Source: ZC4RG25 sp041687075 (GTDB lineage Bacteria; Pseudomonadota; Alphaproteobacteria; Rhizobiales; Hyphomicrobiaceae). Taken from it: a DNA stretch of 13,895 nt. Shown here piece by piece: positions 1-7,247 of this stretch. Both the position numbers and the translations under genes were made by a program. The stretch's first letter is position 1, and every line of letters starts with the position of its first letter. Location: contig JAWLCO010000106.1 of assembly GCA_041687075.1 (NCBI GenBank), positions 1 through 13,895 of the forward strand. Reading direction: 5' to 3'. Under the pieces are notes generated by a model. The model was not told where the DNA came from and searched no databases. It saw only the letters and a program-made list of their open reading frames with translations.

Positions 1-754
1 CGTCGATCCGCGAGGCGGCGCGCAGGATGCCGTCTGCAGCCGTCGTGTCCTTCAGCTTCGCATCCTCGGGCAGCCCGACGAATTTCGTCTTGCTCGTATC
101 GGCGCCATCCCGCTCGACTTTGAGAATGTCTTGCTCGGGGATGTGGAGCGTGAGCGACTGGATCTTCTCGCTTTCGATGTCGATGAGCGTCGGCTCGATC
201 CAGGAGCGGACCTCGGCGCGCACGTCGATTTCCGCATTGGCAAGCCAGGTCTGCGCATCGCCGGCCTTGCGCACGTAAGTGCCGCTCTTGCCCGAGCCGA
301 ACGCCTCCCAACGGCGCTTGCCGAGCACGAGATCGGCGATGGTGTTGCCGGAGCCGTCCAGGAGCTTCAGCGCGCGGGACTTGGCCTCCTTGCTCGACGG
401 ATCCTCCAGTTCGAGCAGCCCGTGTCGGTCCGGCATACGCGTTTTGGCTTCGACGAGCTCGGCCTGCGCCAGCTTCACGAGCAGCGCGCGAACCCTATCG
501 GGATCGGCCGGATACCCATCCCGCTCCTTGATCGTCCACAGGCCTTCGGCATTGCTCTCGAGGGTCAGGGTGTTCCCTTCGCGGGTGACGACGAGGCTGC
601 GGACGTCCGCGCCTCCTGAGGCGAGCGTTGGCACCAGTTTCTCGCCGACGATCCGGCCCTGGTCCCACTGGTTGTGCGTGGTGTAGACGGCCACAGCAGC
701 CGCGCTGGAGGCGACAGCGGCCAGTGCGATCATCATGAACGTCTTGGGCTTCAT
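1..754 (-). CDS. DUF4340 domain-containing protein (C-terminus beyond window)
   Basis: The frame runs open from the ATG at 752-754 to the left edge, giving 251 codons with no stop, so the 3' end lies outside the window. A GGAG Shine-Dalgarno sits just upstream. Residues about 6-24 form a hydrophobic signal anchor, and the rest should be periplasmic. The N-terminal part has the pattern usual for DUF4340: a short strand with SLVVTREG, then LWTIKERDGYPADPDRV, a VRALLVKLAQAELVE helix and, further on, LVLGKRRWEAFGSGKSGTYV. It starts 30 bp after the GldG-like gene and is the last visible member of that ABC-transporter operon. Proteins of this family commonly sit beside GldG-like ABC operons, and their biochemical role is unknown. 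I infer an accessory periplasmic subunit of the same complex. Confidence 0.85.
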   Translation of the reverse strand, partial: MKPKTFMMIALAAVASSAAAVAVYTTHNQWDQGRIVGEKLVPTLASGGADVRSLVVTREGNTLTLESNAEGLWTIKERDGYPADPDRVRALLVKLAQAELVEAKTRMPDRHGLLELEDPSSKEAKSRALKLLDGSGNTIADLVLGKRRWEAFGSGKSGTYVRKAGDAQTWLANAEIDVRAEVRSWIEPTLIDIESEKIQSLTLHIPEQDILKVERDGADTSKTKFVGLPEDAKLKDTTAADGILRAASRID

Positions 755-784
755 GCGGTGATCTCCAGGCGAAAGCTGTTGTCC

Positions 785-2761
785 TCAACCCCTGCGCCGG
801 CGGCGGATGATGGCCCAGCCGACGGCGCCGGCTCCGAGCAGCAGAGGCACTGCCCCGATGTTCGCGAACTTGAGCCATGCATCGAGGCGATCGATGTCTT
901 CGCGCAGGGCGCGCTTCACCTCGCGCAGCTCGCGGCGCACGGTCAGCATTTCCCCGCGGAACCGCTCGATGGCTTCGCGCTCCTTGTCGGTGAGGATGAC
1001 GGCCTCGCCTTCGCCCACCCGTTCGAGCTTGGCAAGCTGATCCTGGAGCTCTTTCAACTTCGTGGTGAGCGCCTGCTCCTTTTCGCGATAGCGGCGCTCG
1101 GCATCGCGGCGAATGTCGGCCACCAGCTCGAACGGCCGGTCGACCACACCGCGGCCGCGCAATGAAAGCAGCGCTTCGGAGCCGGACAGGTTCTCGAGGG
1201 CGTTCACAACCAACGCCGAGTTGTGCGCATGGGGCACAGCGATCTGCTGGCCGAGGAATTCACGCACATCGACCCAGAACTGATCGCTCAGCAGGTCGGT
1301 GTCGGCCACGAGCAGCACGTTGATGTTGCCATCAGCTTGATGCGCGGCTTTCGCTTCCTCGGTGTCGGCTTTGTCGGTGTCCGACAACGCTGAGTCCGCT
1401 TGAGCGCTCTCGTCCTTGTCGGCCTTCTCCTGTTTTGGCCGGCCGTCGGGATACGCGCTCTTCACCTCTCCCGAAACCCGCGCCGCGACGACCAGCGGCT
1501 TGCCGCCGGGCTTGTATTCGCGGAGCAGGGCGACAGCATCCGGCATCGGGGAGATCTTCTCGGTCGGGATGCTCATCGCCTCGGTGCTCGACTGCATAAC
1601 GGGCGTGAGGTTGGTCGTGGCCCCCTCAACGGCGCTCAGGAATCCGACGGACGCCAGGTTGAGGCGCTCGATCCCGGCGGAAAGTACGTCTCCTTGATCC
1701 AGATTGCGGCTGTCGAAGCCGAGCCAGGCGATATATTCCGTGACGACGTTATTGACCCCGCCGCCGAATTGAACGCGCCGCGCATGCTCGACGTCGCCGG
1801 CGATCTGCTTCCCATCGAAGCTGACGCCCCAGGCGGTGAGCAGCTTGCCGAACTCATCGAAGTTCGGCGCGGCCGACATGGCCATCGGCGTAGGAGGCCT
1901 CAGCGTCTCCGGAACGGGATCGACGAACGCCAGCACCCGGCCGCCTTTCAGCGCGAACTGGTCGATGGCGTAGGTCGTTTCCGCTGAGAGCCCGTCAGGC
2001 TGCACGACCATCAGCACGTCGACGTCTTCAGGAATTTCCGTGAACTCTTTTCCGAGCGTCTTCACCTCGAAGACATCGCGGATCTGCTGCATCACCATCT
2101 GCGGCGGCAGCGGCTGGCGCATGCCCATCGTGGGATCGAGACCGCCATCGACCGGCAGCGTCGAAACCAACCCGATGACCGGCTTTTTCGGGTGCGCGAG
2201 AGCGTAGATGAGCTTGGTGACGTCATACTCGATGAACCGCTCGCGCTCTGGCGCGAAGAAACCGATGGTTTCCTCGTTGTCTGTCGAGTTGGCCCCGACC
2301 ATACCGAAGTAGCCCAGATCGCCCTCGGGGTTCAGCCGAATGCCGCGCAGACCGGCGGCGACGGCGCGGTCCTCAGCATCGGAGAACGGCTCGGGGTCGA
2401 TATAGGAGATTTGCAGTTTGTTGCCCGAGATGGAGCGGTACTGCTCCAGCAGCGTGCGGACGCGCTCGAAGTTCTTCGCAAACGAGGGCGCGGCTTCGCC
2501 GAGCTTGTTCGAGTAGTAGACTCGAATATCGATCGGCTCGTCGATCGTCTGCAGCGCTTTCCGCGTGCCTTCCGAAATCGTGTAGAGGCCTTCCTTCGTG
2601 AAATCGGCCTTCACCGAGCGCAGGGCCGTCGCACTGATGAGGTTGATGGACAGGAACGCGACGCCTGCAAGTGCCAGGCCGGCCCACGCCAGGGTATGCC
2701 GCGGCATCCGGGAAACCCACTGTGCCGCTTTCTCGAATGGTGATGCGAATTTCGTGCTCAT
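785..2761 (-). CDS. GldG-like ABC transporter auxiliary protein
   Basis: The product has 658 residues. A membrane helix lies at about 24-46, followed by a large periplasmic region that starts with the family's DFTKEGLYTISEGT and IRVYYSN segments and continues through PVIGLVSTLP and VDVLMVVQPDGLS, a Rossmann-like fold related to glutamine amidotransferases. Residues about 441-477 are a charged, low-complexity linker (K, D, E, A). GNINVLLVADTDLLSDQFWV follows, then a likely coiled coil at about 548-626, a second membrane helix at about 632-652 and an RRRRRG tail. This two-helix topology fits the GldG/ABC-auxiliary family. The start at 2761 has AAGGGGAAAG upstream and lies 15 bp after the permease stop. 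The family is named for Flavobacterium gliding, but homologues are widespread in non-gliding bacteria, so no gliding role is implied. The substrate is unknown. Confidence 0.88.
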   Translation of the reverse strand: MSTKFASPFEKAAQWVSRMPRHTLAWAGLALAGVAFLSINLISATALRSVKADFTKEGLYTISEGTRKALQTIDEPIDIRVYYSNKLGEAAPSFAKNFERVRTLLEQYRSISGNKLQISYIDPEPFSDAEDRAVAAGLRGIRLNPEGDLGYFGMVGANSTDNEETIGFFAPERERFIEYDVTKLIYALAHPKKPVIGLVSTLPVDGGLDPTMGMRQPLPPQMVMQQIRDVFEVKTLGKEFTEIPEDVDVLMVVQPDGLSAETTYAIDQFALKGGRVLAFVDPVPETLRPPTPMAMSAAPNFDEFGKLLTAWGVSFDGKQIAGDVEHARRVQFGGGVNNVVTEYIAWLGFDSRNLDQGDVLSAGIERLNLASVGFLSAVEGATTNLTPVMQSSTEAMSIPTEKISPMPDAVALLREYKPGGKPLVVAARVSGEVKSAYPDGRPKQEKADKDESAQADSALSDTDKADTEEAKAAHQADGNINVLLVADTDLLSDQFWVDVREFLGQQIAVPHAHNSALVVNALENLSGSEALLSLRGRGVVDRPFELVADIRRDAERRYREKEQALTTKLKELQDQLAKLERVGEGEAVILTDKEREAIERFRGEMLTVRRELREVKRALREDIDRLDAWLKFANIGAVPLLLGAGAVGWAIIRRRRRG

Positions 2762-2776
2762 GGCGCGCTTTCCCCT

Positions 2777-3523
2777 TCAAGCGGCCTTCTTCTGATCAAC
2801 GACAATGCGGTTCGCGAACAGGGTGAACCCAATCAGAGATAGGTAGAAGATCAGAGCTGGCAGGCTGATGATCCCTTTCGAGAAGTCCTCGAAATGGGAA
2901 AGGAAGCTGAGGCTCTGAATTGCAGCGATCACGAATTGCGGCGCCCATCCGCGGAAGGCATTCAGCACCAGGTCCATGCCGCTCATCAGCAGCAGAAAGC
3001 ACACCATTGCCGCGATAATGAAGGCGATGACCTGATTTTTCGTCAGCGCCGACACGCAGGAGCCGATGGCGAGAAAAGCGCCTGCCGTGAGAAAGCTGCC
3101 GACGTAGCTGGCAACGATGACGCCGTTATCGGGCGATCCCAGCAGATTGACCGTAACCCACATTGGGAACGTCAGCACCAGCGCCACGCCGATGACGGCC
3201 CAGGCAGCGAGGTATTTGCCGACGATCGCCTCACCGGGCGACAGCGGGAGTGTCATGAGGAGCTCGATGGTGCCCGTCTTGCGCTCTTCGGCCCACAACC
3301 GCATCGCGATCGCCGGTACGAGAAGCAGAAACAGCCACGGGTGGTAGACGAAGAAGCTCGTCAGATCGGCCTGATTGCGGTCGAAGAAGTTGCCGACGTA
3401 AAAGGCGAATGCGCCCGTCAGCGCCACGAAAATGATGAGAAACACGAGTGCCAGCGGCGTTGCGAAATAGGCGCCGAACTCGCGTTTGGTGATGATCCAG
3501 GTGCGCTTCAGACTGTCAAGCAT
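2777..3523 (-). CDS. ABC transporter permease, GldF-like (ABC-2 family)
   Basis: The product has 248 residues when started at the ATG at 3521-3523. The frame stays open to 3607, but the extra 28 residues are polar, overlap the ATPase gene and show no family resemblance, whereas MLDSLKRTWIITKREF is a typical permease N-terminus with an AGGGGGG ribosome site 5 nt upstream. About six membrane helices are visible (roughly 22-44, 60-77, 102-124, 135-158, 164-186 and 221-240). The loop MRLWAEERKTGTIELLMTLP at about 74-93 is the conserved hallmark of ABC-2 permeases that pair with GldA-type ATPases. The gene overlaps the ATPase stop by 8 bp, which suggests translational coupling. It should form the membrane channel with the ATPase at 3516-4478. 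The substrate and transport direction are not readable from the sequence. Confidence 0.9.
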   Translation of the reverse strand: MLDSLKRTWIITKREFGAYFATPLALVFLIIFVALTGAFAFYVGNFFDRNQADLTSFFVYHPWLFLLLVPAIAMRLWAEERKTGTIELLMTLPLSPGEAIVGKYLAAWAVIGVALVLTFPMWVTVNLLGSPDNGVIVASYVGSFLTAGAFLAIGSCVSALTKNQVIAFIIAAMVCFLLLMSGMDLVLNAFRGWAPQFVIAAIQSLSFLSHFEDFSKGIISLPALIFYLSLIGFTLFANRIVVDQKKAA

Positions 3524-4478
3524 GGCCGCCCCCCTGATCTGACGTCGTGATCTGCCGGAACACATCGTCGAGCTTGCCGCGCTCGACGTAGATCTCTTCC
3601 ACGGCAATCGCCGACTCGCGGATGGCTTGCGTCACCTCGGCGGCTATGGACATGCCGTTCTTCGGCAGCGCTCGGAGCTGCAAGTGGCCATTCGCCTTAC
3701 CGACCGTCTCGATGGTCTCGATGGACGAGAAGCGCTGCAGCGCTTGCACCACGCTCTCGGCGTGATCGGTCGCGACGCGGATCGCCACGGCGCCGTGGTA
3801 AGGCGCGCGCTGCCGAAGATCCTCGGCCGTGCCATCAGCGACGATGCGCCCTTTGTCGATGACGACCGCGCGGCTGCAGACCGCTTCGACTTCTTCGAGA
3901 ATATGCGTGGAAACGATGATGGCCTTGTCCTTGGCCATCTCGCGGATCAGCTCACGAACCTGGTGTTTCTGATTGGGATCGAGCCCATCCGTCGGCTCGT
4001 CCATGATGAGGACCTGCGGGTCGTGCAGGATGGCCTGCGCGATGCCGACACGGCGCTTGAAGCCTTTCGAGAGCGTTTCAATACTCTGGTGCAGAACGGA
4101 GTGCAGGCCGGTTTTCTCGACGGCAGCATCGACACGGCGCTGAGCGTCGGAACCGCGGAAACCTCGTACGGCTGCAATGAAGCGCAGGAAACTGGCGGGA
4201 GTCATCTCCGCGTAGGCGGGGGCTCCTTCCGGAAGATAACCGAGGCGGGCCTTGGCTGCGATCGGCTGCTCCTGCACGTCATATCCGGCGATACGTGCTG
4301 TGCCGGAGTCCGGCTCTAGGAAGCCGGTAACCATTTTCATGGTCGTGGATTTTCCGGCTCCATTCGGACCCAGAAACCCGAGGACCTCGCCCGGCATGAC
4401 GGTCAGCGAAATGCCGTTGACCGCTTTGATGCTGCCGAAGCTTTTTATCAACGTATCGGCTTCGATCAACGCAGGCAT
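3516..4478 (-). CDS. ABC transporter ATP-binding protein, GldA-like
   Basis: The 320-residue cytoplasmic ATPase is first in a minus-strand operon. All the nucleotide-binding motifs are present: Walker A GPNGAGKST (37-45, K43), the signature LSKGFKRR (136-143), Walker B VLIMDEP (156-162, D160 and E161) and the H-loop histidine H192 in STHILEE. The Q-loop region reads GYLPEGAP, with Glu where many ABC proteins have Gln. This is usual in the GldA/DUF4162-type subgroup. Residues after about 225 form an extra C-terminal domain ending in VEEIYVERGKLDDVFRQIT, also typical of this subgroup. Upstream on the minus strand, AAGGGAGG precedes the ATG closely. With the permease and the GldG-like and DUF4340 proteins it makes a complete ABC module of unknown substrate. 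It should be active, because no catalytic residue is missing. Confidence 0.92.
   Translation of the reverse strand: MPALIEADTLIKSFGSIKAVNGISLTVMPGEVLGFLGPNGAGKSTTMKMVTGFLEPDSGTARIAGYDVQEQPIAAKARLGYLPEGAPAYAEMTPASFLRFIAAVRGFRGSDAQRRVDAAVEKTGLHSVLHQSIETLSKGFKRRVGIAQAILHDPQVLIMDEPTDGLDPNQKHQVRELIREMAKDKAIIVSTHILEEVEAVCSRAVVIDKGRIVADGTAEDLRQRAPYHGAVAIRVATDHAESVVQALQRFSSIETIETVGKANGHLQLRALPKNGMSIAAEVTQAIRESAIAVEEIYVERGKLDDVFRQITTSDQGGGHA
3524..3535 (-). promoter_or_regulatory. ribosome binding site fixing the permease start
   Basis: On the minus strand AGGGGGG (3529-3535) lies 5 nt before the ATG at 3521-3523. No comparable site supports the upstream in-frame start at 3607, so the shorter permease is preferred. 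The site lies inside the end of the ATPase gene, consistent with coupled translation. Confidence 0.7.
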
Positions 4479-4600
4479 GCGCCCTCCCTTGTCGTTTAGA
4501 GTTGCGCGCGTGGGTAATCAGATCGCAGTCGAATACTCCACTGAACCCAATTCTATCTTTCAGTCCCGTAAGACTGATGGTGCAACCCAGCAGCCGTCCA
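4479..4600. other. spacer upstream of the ABC operon
   Basis: This short gap lies between the groEL terminator and the ATPase gene and should hold the promoter of the ABC operon. On the minus strand I see TTGCAC and, further downstream, TAGAAT, but their spacing is wrong for a confident sigma70 call. A 6-bp inverted repeat (4560-4565 with 4572-4577, loop of 6) lies in the middle. No gene is visible. Confidence 0.4.
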
Positions 4601-4638
4601 GGAAAAAGGGCACGCGCTTTTCTGCGCGCGCCCTTCCT
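4601..4638 (-). terminator. rho-independent terminator of groESL
   Basis: Immediately after the groEL stop (TAA, complement of 4642-4644) the minus strand reads AAGGGCGCGCGC, loop AGAAAA, then GCGCGTGCCCTT with one G-T wobble, running into TTTTT and CC. This is a 12-bp GC-rich stem with a U-tract, a textbook intrinsic terminator. It separates the chaperonin transcript from the ABC operon on the same strand. Confidence 0.88.
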
Positions 4639-4641
4639 GCA

Positions 4642-6270
4642 TTAGAAGTCCATATCGCCGCCGGGCATGGCCGGTGCCGCAGACTGCTTCTTCGGCTTTT
4701 CGGCGATCATGGCTTCGGTCGTGATCAGCAGGCCCGCGACGGAAGCGGCGTCCTGCAGAGCGGTACGGACCACCTTGGTGGGATCGATGATGCCCGTCGC
4801 GACGAGGTCGCCGTATTCGCCGGTCTGGGCGTCATAACCCCAGTTGTACGTGTTGTTGTCGAGGATCTTGCCGATGATGATCGAGCCGTCCTCACCGGCG
4901 TTCTGCGCGATCTGGCGCGCGGGAGCCTGGATGGCCCGGCGGATGATGTTGATGCCGGTCTTCTGATCGTCGTTGGCCGGGTTGAGGCCCTCGAGCGCCT
5001 TCAGCGAGCGCAGCAGGGCAACACCGCCGCCCGGGACGATGCCTTCCTCGACGGCCGCGCGGGTCGCATGGAGGGCGTCGTCGACGCGGTCCTTGCGCTC
5101 CTTCACCTCGACCTCGGTCGCGCCGCCGACCTTGATCACCGCAACGCCGCCGGCAAGCTTCGCCAGCCGCTCCTGCAGCTTCTCGCGGTCATAGTCGGAG
5201 GTGGTCACCTCGATCTGCTGCTTGATCTGATTGATGCGGGCGTCGATGTTTTCCTTCTTGCCGGCACCGTCGACAATGGTGGTGTTGTCCTTGTCGATGG
5301 TCACCCGCTTGGCCCGGCCCAGCATGTCGAGCGTGACGTTCTCGAGCTTGATGCCGAGGTCCTCGGAGATCACCTGGCCGCTGGTGAGAACAGCAATGTC
5401 CTCCAGCATGGCCTTGCGGCGGTCGCCGAAGCCGGGCGCCTTGACGGCCGCGACCTTCAAGCCGCCACGCAGCTTGTTGACGACCAATGTCGCCAACGCC
5501 TCGTTCTCGACCTCCTCGGCGATGACGAGGAGCGGCTTGCCGGTCTGCACAACGGCCTCGAGTACCGGCAGCAGCGGCTGCAGCGTGGACAGCTTCTTCT
5601 CGTGGATCAGGATGTAGGGATCCTCGAGCTCGACCGTCATTTTTTCGGCGTTAGTGACGAAATATGGCGAGATATAGCCACGGTCGAACTGCATGCCTTC
5701 GACCACGTCGAGCTCGGTTTCGAGGCTCTTGGCCTCCTCGACAGTGATCACGCCCTCCTTGCCCACCTTCTCCATCGCCTCGGCGATCATCTTGCCGATC
5801 TCGGCGTCGCCGTTGGCCGAAATCGTGCCGACCTGGGCGATCTCGCCGTTATTGGTGACCGTTTTGGAGTTCTTCTTGAGGTCCTCGACGATGGCAGTCA
5901 CGGCCATGTCGACGCCGCGCTTCAGGTCCATCGGGTTGGCGCCGGCGGCTACGGAGCGGGCCCCCTCGCGGACGATGGCCTGGGCAAGAACCGTGGCGGT
6001 CGTCGTGCCGTCGCCGGCGAGGTCGTTGGTCTTGGACGCCACCTCGCGCAGCATCTGCGCGCCCATGTTCTCGAACTTGTCCTCGAGCTCGATTTCCTTG
6101 GCGACCGTCACACCGTCCTTGGTCGTGCGCGGAGCGCCGAAAGATTTCTCGATGACGACGTTGCGGCCCTTGGGGCCCAACGTGACCTTCACGGCATTGG
6201 CCAGAATGTCCACGCCGCGCAGCATGCCCTCGCGGGCCTCGTGCGAAAATCTTACTTCCTTGGCGGACAT
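4642..6270 (-). CDS. groEL: chaperonin GroEL (Cpn60)
   Basis: The product has 542 residues, the normal group I chaperonin length, and can be followed without gaps from MSAKEVRFSHEAREGMLRGV to the end. It forms the 14-mer double ring that folds proteins inside a cavity capped by GroES, in the cytoplasm. Visible ATP-site features are LGPKGRN (31-37), the DGTTTA loop (D87 to T91, same numbering as E. coli) and the VDDALHATRAA segment holding the catalytic Asp near 398. The C-terminus ends in MPGGDMDF without the GGM repeats of the E. coli protein, which is common in alphaproteobacterial GroELs. The gene follows groES by 132 bp on the same transcript and ends in a strong terminator. Purine-rich AAGAGGAATGGAAAGG stands before the ATG. 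Nothing suggests a specialised paralogue, so I take it as a housekeeping copy. Confidence 0.98.
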   Translation of the reverse strand: MSAKEVRFSHEAREGMLRGVDILANAVKVTLGPKGRNVVIEKSFGAPRTTKDGVTVAKEIELEDKFENMGAQMLREVASKTNDLAGDGTTTATVLAQAIVREGARSVAAGANPMDLKRGVDMAVTAIVEDLKKNSKTVTNNGEIAQVGTISANGDAEIGKMIAEAMEKVGKEGVITVEEAKSLETELDVVEGMQFDRGYISPYFVTNAEKMTVELEDPYILIHEKKLSTLQPLLPVLEAVVQTGKPLLVIAEEVENEALATLVVNKLRGGLKVAAVKAPGFGDRRKAMLEDIAVLTSGQVISEDLGIKLENVTLDMLGRAKRVTIDKDNTTIVDGAGKKENIDARINQIKQQIEVTTSDYDREKLQERLAKLAGGVAVIKVGGATEVEVKERKDRVDDALHATRAAVEEGIVPGGGVALLRSLKALEGLNPANDDQKTGINIIRRAIQAPARQIAQNAGEDGSIIIGKILDNNTYNWGYDAQTGEYGDLVATGIIDPTKVVRTALQDAASVAGLLITTEAMIAEKPKKQSAAPAMPGGDMDF

Positions 6271-6402
6271 TGCCTTTCCATTCCTCTTTTCAGCATTCGG
6301 CAGCCGGCATCGACCGGCGCCGAAGAACGACGATGACCCTGGCCGAGCGCCATCCTGGCGCCGGCTGCGTTGAAACTGTGAAAACTCAAGGGTGGCAAAA
6401 GA
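6271..6402 (-). other. groES-groEL intergenic region with competing inverted repeats
   Basis: The 132-bp spacer contains two mutually exclusive perfect inverted repeats. CCGGCGCC (6314-6321) can pair with GGCGCCGG (6357-6364), or GCAGCCGGC (6300-6308) with GCCGGCTGC (6360-6368). Because the right-hand arms overlap, only one stem can form at a time. There is no U-tract, so neither looks like a terminator. In Agrobacterium tumefaciens the groESL mRNA is known to be cleaved between the two genes, so this structure may be a processing or stability element. That last step is inference. Confidence 0.55.
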
Positions 6403-6717
6403 TCAGGCTGCGGCTTTGGCCTTGGCCTCTTTTTCGAGAACGCCCATGATGTCGCTCTCTTTCATGATCAACAGCTCCTCGCCGTCGATCTTCACCTCGG
6501 TGCCGGACCATTTGCCGAAGAGAACGATGTCACCGGGTTTGACCTCGAGCGGGATGAGCCTGCCCTGATCGTCGCGGGTGCCGGGCCCGACGGCGAGTAC
6601 CTCACCCTCCTGGGGTTTCTCCTTCGCCGTGTCCGGGATGATTATGCCGCCGGCGGATTTCTGCTCTGCCTCGATGCGGCGCACCACAACACGGTCATGC
6701 AGGGGCCGAAACGTCAT
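6403..6717 (-). CDS. groES: co-chaperonin GroES (Cpn10)
   Basis: This 104-residue protein (E. coli has 97) is the heptameric lid of the GroEL cavity. It starts MTFRPLHDRVVVRR and contains the mobile loop EAEQKSAGGIIIPDTAKEKP, whose hydrophobic III (25-27) is the part that docks on the GroEL apical domain. GEVLAVGPG and the KPGDIVLFGKWSGTEVKIDGEE core follow. The extra length is an alanine/lysine-rich tail, KEAKAKAAA. A GGAGG ribosome site lies 8 nt before the ATG. It is the first gene of the groESL operon, behind a CIRCE-controlled promoter, so expression should rise when HrcA is inactivated by stress. The hrcA gene is not in this window. Confidence 0.98.
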   Translation of the reverse strand: MTFRPLHDRVVVRRIEAEQKSAGGIIIPDTAKEKPQEGEVLAVGPGTRDDQGRLIPLEVKPGDIVLFGKWSGTEVKIDGEELLIMKESDIMGVLEKEAKAKAAA

Positions 6718-6759
6718 GTGTCCAACCTCCGTTGCCCTAACCAGCTATGTGCTTTGGTA

Positions 6760-6787
6760 GAGCGGGCCCGGGTTCCGGCGCCCGCTC
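6760..6787 (-). promoter_or_regulatory. 5' leader stem-loop of groESL mRNA
   Basis: On the minus strand GAGCGGGC pairs with GCCCGCTC (8 bp), followed after a one-base bulge by an inner CCGG/CCGG pair closing a 3-nt loop. The predicted transcription start is near 6789, so this roughly 12-bp GC stem would lie at the very 5' end of the mRNA, about 43 nt before the groES start codon. A 5'-terminal stem of this kind can protect an mRNA from decay. That role is inferred. Confidence 0.6.
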
Positions 6788-6795
6788 GGTCGAAG

Positions 6796-6823
6796 TAATT
6801 AGTCGCGCCTTTGGCACTGTCAA
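6796..6823 (-). promoter_or_regulatory. groES: sigma70-type promoter of groESL
   Basis: The minus strand carries a perfect -35 box TTGACA (complement of 6818-6823), a 16-bp spacer and TAATTA (6796-6801) as the -10 box. Transcription should start near 6789, giving a leader of about 70 nt. The -35 box lies inside the CIRCE operator, so HrcA binding would block RNA polymerase directly. Confidence 0.75.
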
Positions 6824-6837
6824 GGGGGGAGTGCTAA
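6811..6837 (-). promoter_or_regulatory. CIRCE operator (HrcA binding site)
   Basis: Read on the minus strand the site is TTAGCACTC, a 9-nt spacer, then CAGTGCCAA. The consensus CIRCE is TTAGCACTC-N9-GAGTGCTAA, so one arm is perfect, the spacer is exact and the other arm differs at two of nine bases. It overlaps the -35 box of the groESL promoter. HrcA is the known repressor for this element, and GroEL is known to assist HrcA folding in well-studied bacteria, giving feedback control. Confidence 0.92.
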
Positions 6838-7247
6838 GGTTGGTTCAGCCTGCAGCCGGCATCCGGGCGACGCTCAGCGCGGCTGGTCATCAGGGTCGGA
6901 GCGGCTGCCGAAGACTTGGCCGAATCGCTAGCTCGAAACGGTCGCGTTATGCTCGTGACCGTAGAGCGTAGATGCGTCGATGAGCATAACGTGGCCACCG
7001 TCTTTTGATCTGGAATGTGCTGGCCGGTCGGCAGCTAAGTCTTTGCGTTTCGCGGCTTTCGCCCGTGCCGGAACATCGAGTGAAGCTGTCCATCTTGCCT
7101 GTTTGTTTCCCCAAACCGGCCCAAGGATCGGCCAAGAGCGGACGCATTTGGCGGCCATGGTGAGGCAATGGCCGATTCGGTCCTTGATCCTCGTGTTGCG
7201 TCTCAGACGCCAGGACGGCCCCAGCAATCGTTACAGATGGACCGCCA
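6838..7247. other. 410-bp gene-free region between groESL and the SH3 gene
   Basis: This is the gap between divergently transcribed units. Open frames on both strands are short and rich in R, S and A, with no recognisable domain or ribosome site, so I annotate no gene. Two inverted repeats are visible: a 15-bp imperfect one (6940-6954 with 6982-6996, described separately) and a perfect 7-bp one, CGGCCAT/ATGGCCG (7152-7158 with 7168-7174). The promoter of the SH3 gene must lie here or be weak. I see no convincing -35/-10 pair. Confidence 0.5.
6940..6996. repeat. 15-bp inverted repeat with 27-nt spacer
   Basis: The inner ten bases are perfect: CGTTATGCTC at 6945-6954 and GAGCATAACG at 6982-6991. 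The stem extends outward by five more pairs to 6940 and 6996, two of them G-T wobbles. On the plus strand a short T-run (CTTTT) follows 7 nt later, too distant for a standard terminator. The repeat could be a binding site for a dimeric regulator, a small structured RNA or a relic of a mobile element. The sequence does not decide. Confidence 0.55.

Noticed and set aside
3524..3607. Upstream start for the ABC permease
   Set aside because: The added 28 residues are polar, lie wholly within the ATPase gene and have no ribosome site.
4252..6336. 694-codon open frame on the plus strand
   Set aside because: It lies antisense to groEL and the end of the ATPase gene. Its composition (many D, L, H, V and R) is what a reversed GC-rich coding frame gives, and it has no recognisable domain.
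6796..6824. Heat-shock sigma32 (RpoH) promoter for groESL
   Set aside because: CTTGAC resembles the RpoH -35 element, but the expected CCAT/CTAT-type -10 element is missing. TTGACA with TAATTA at 16 bp fits sigma70, and CIRCE explains stress control.
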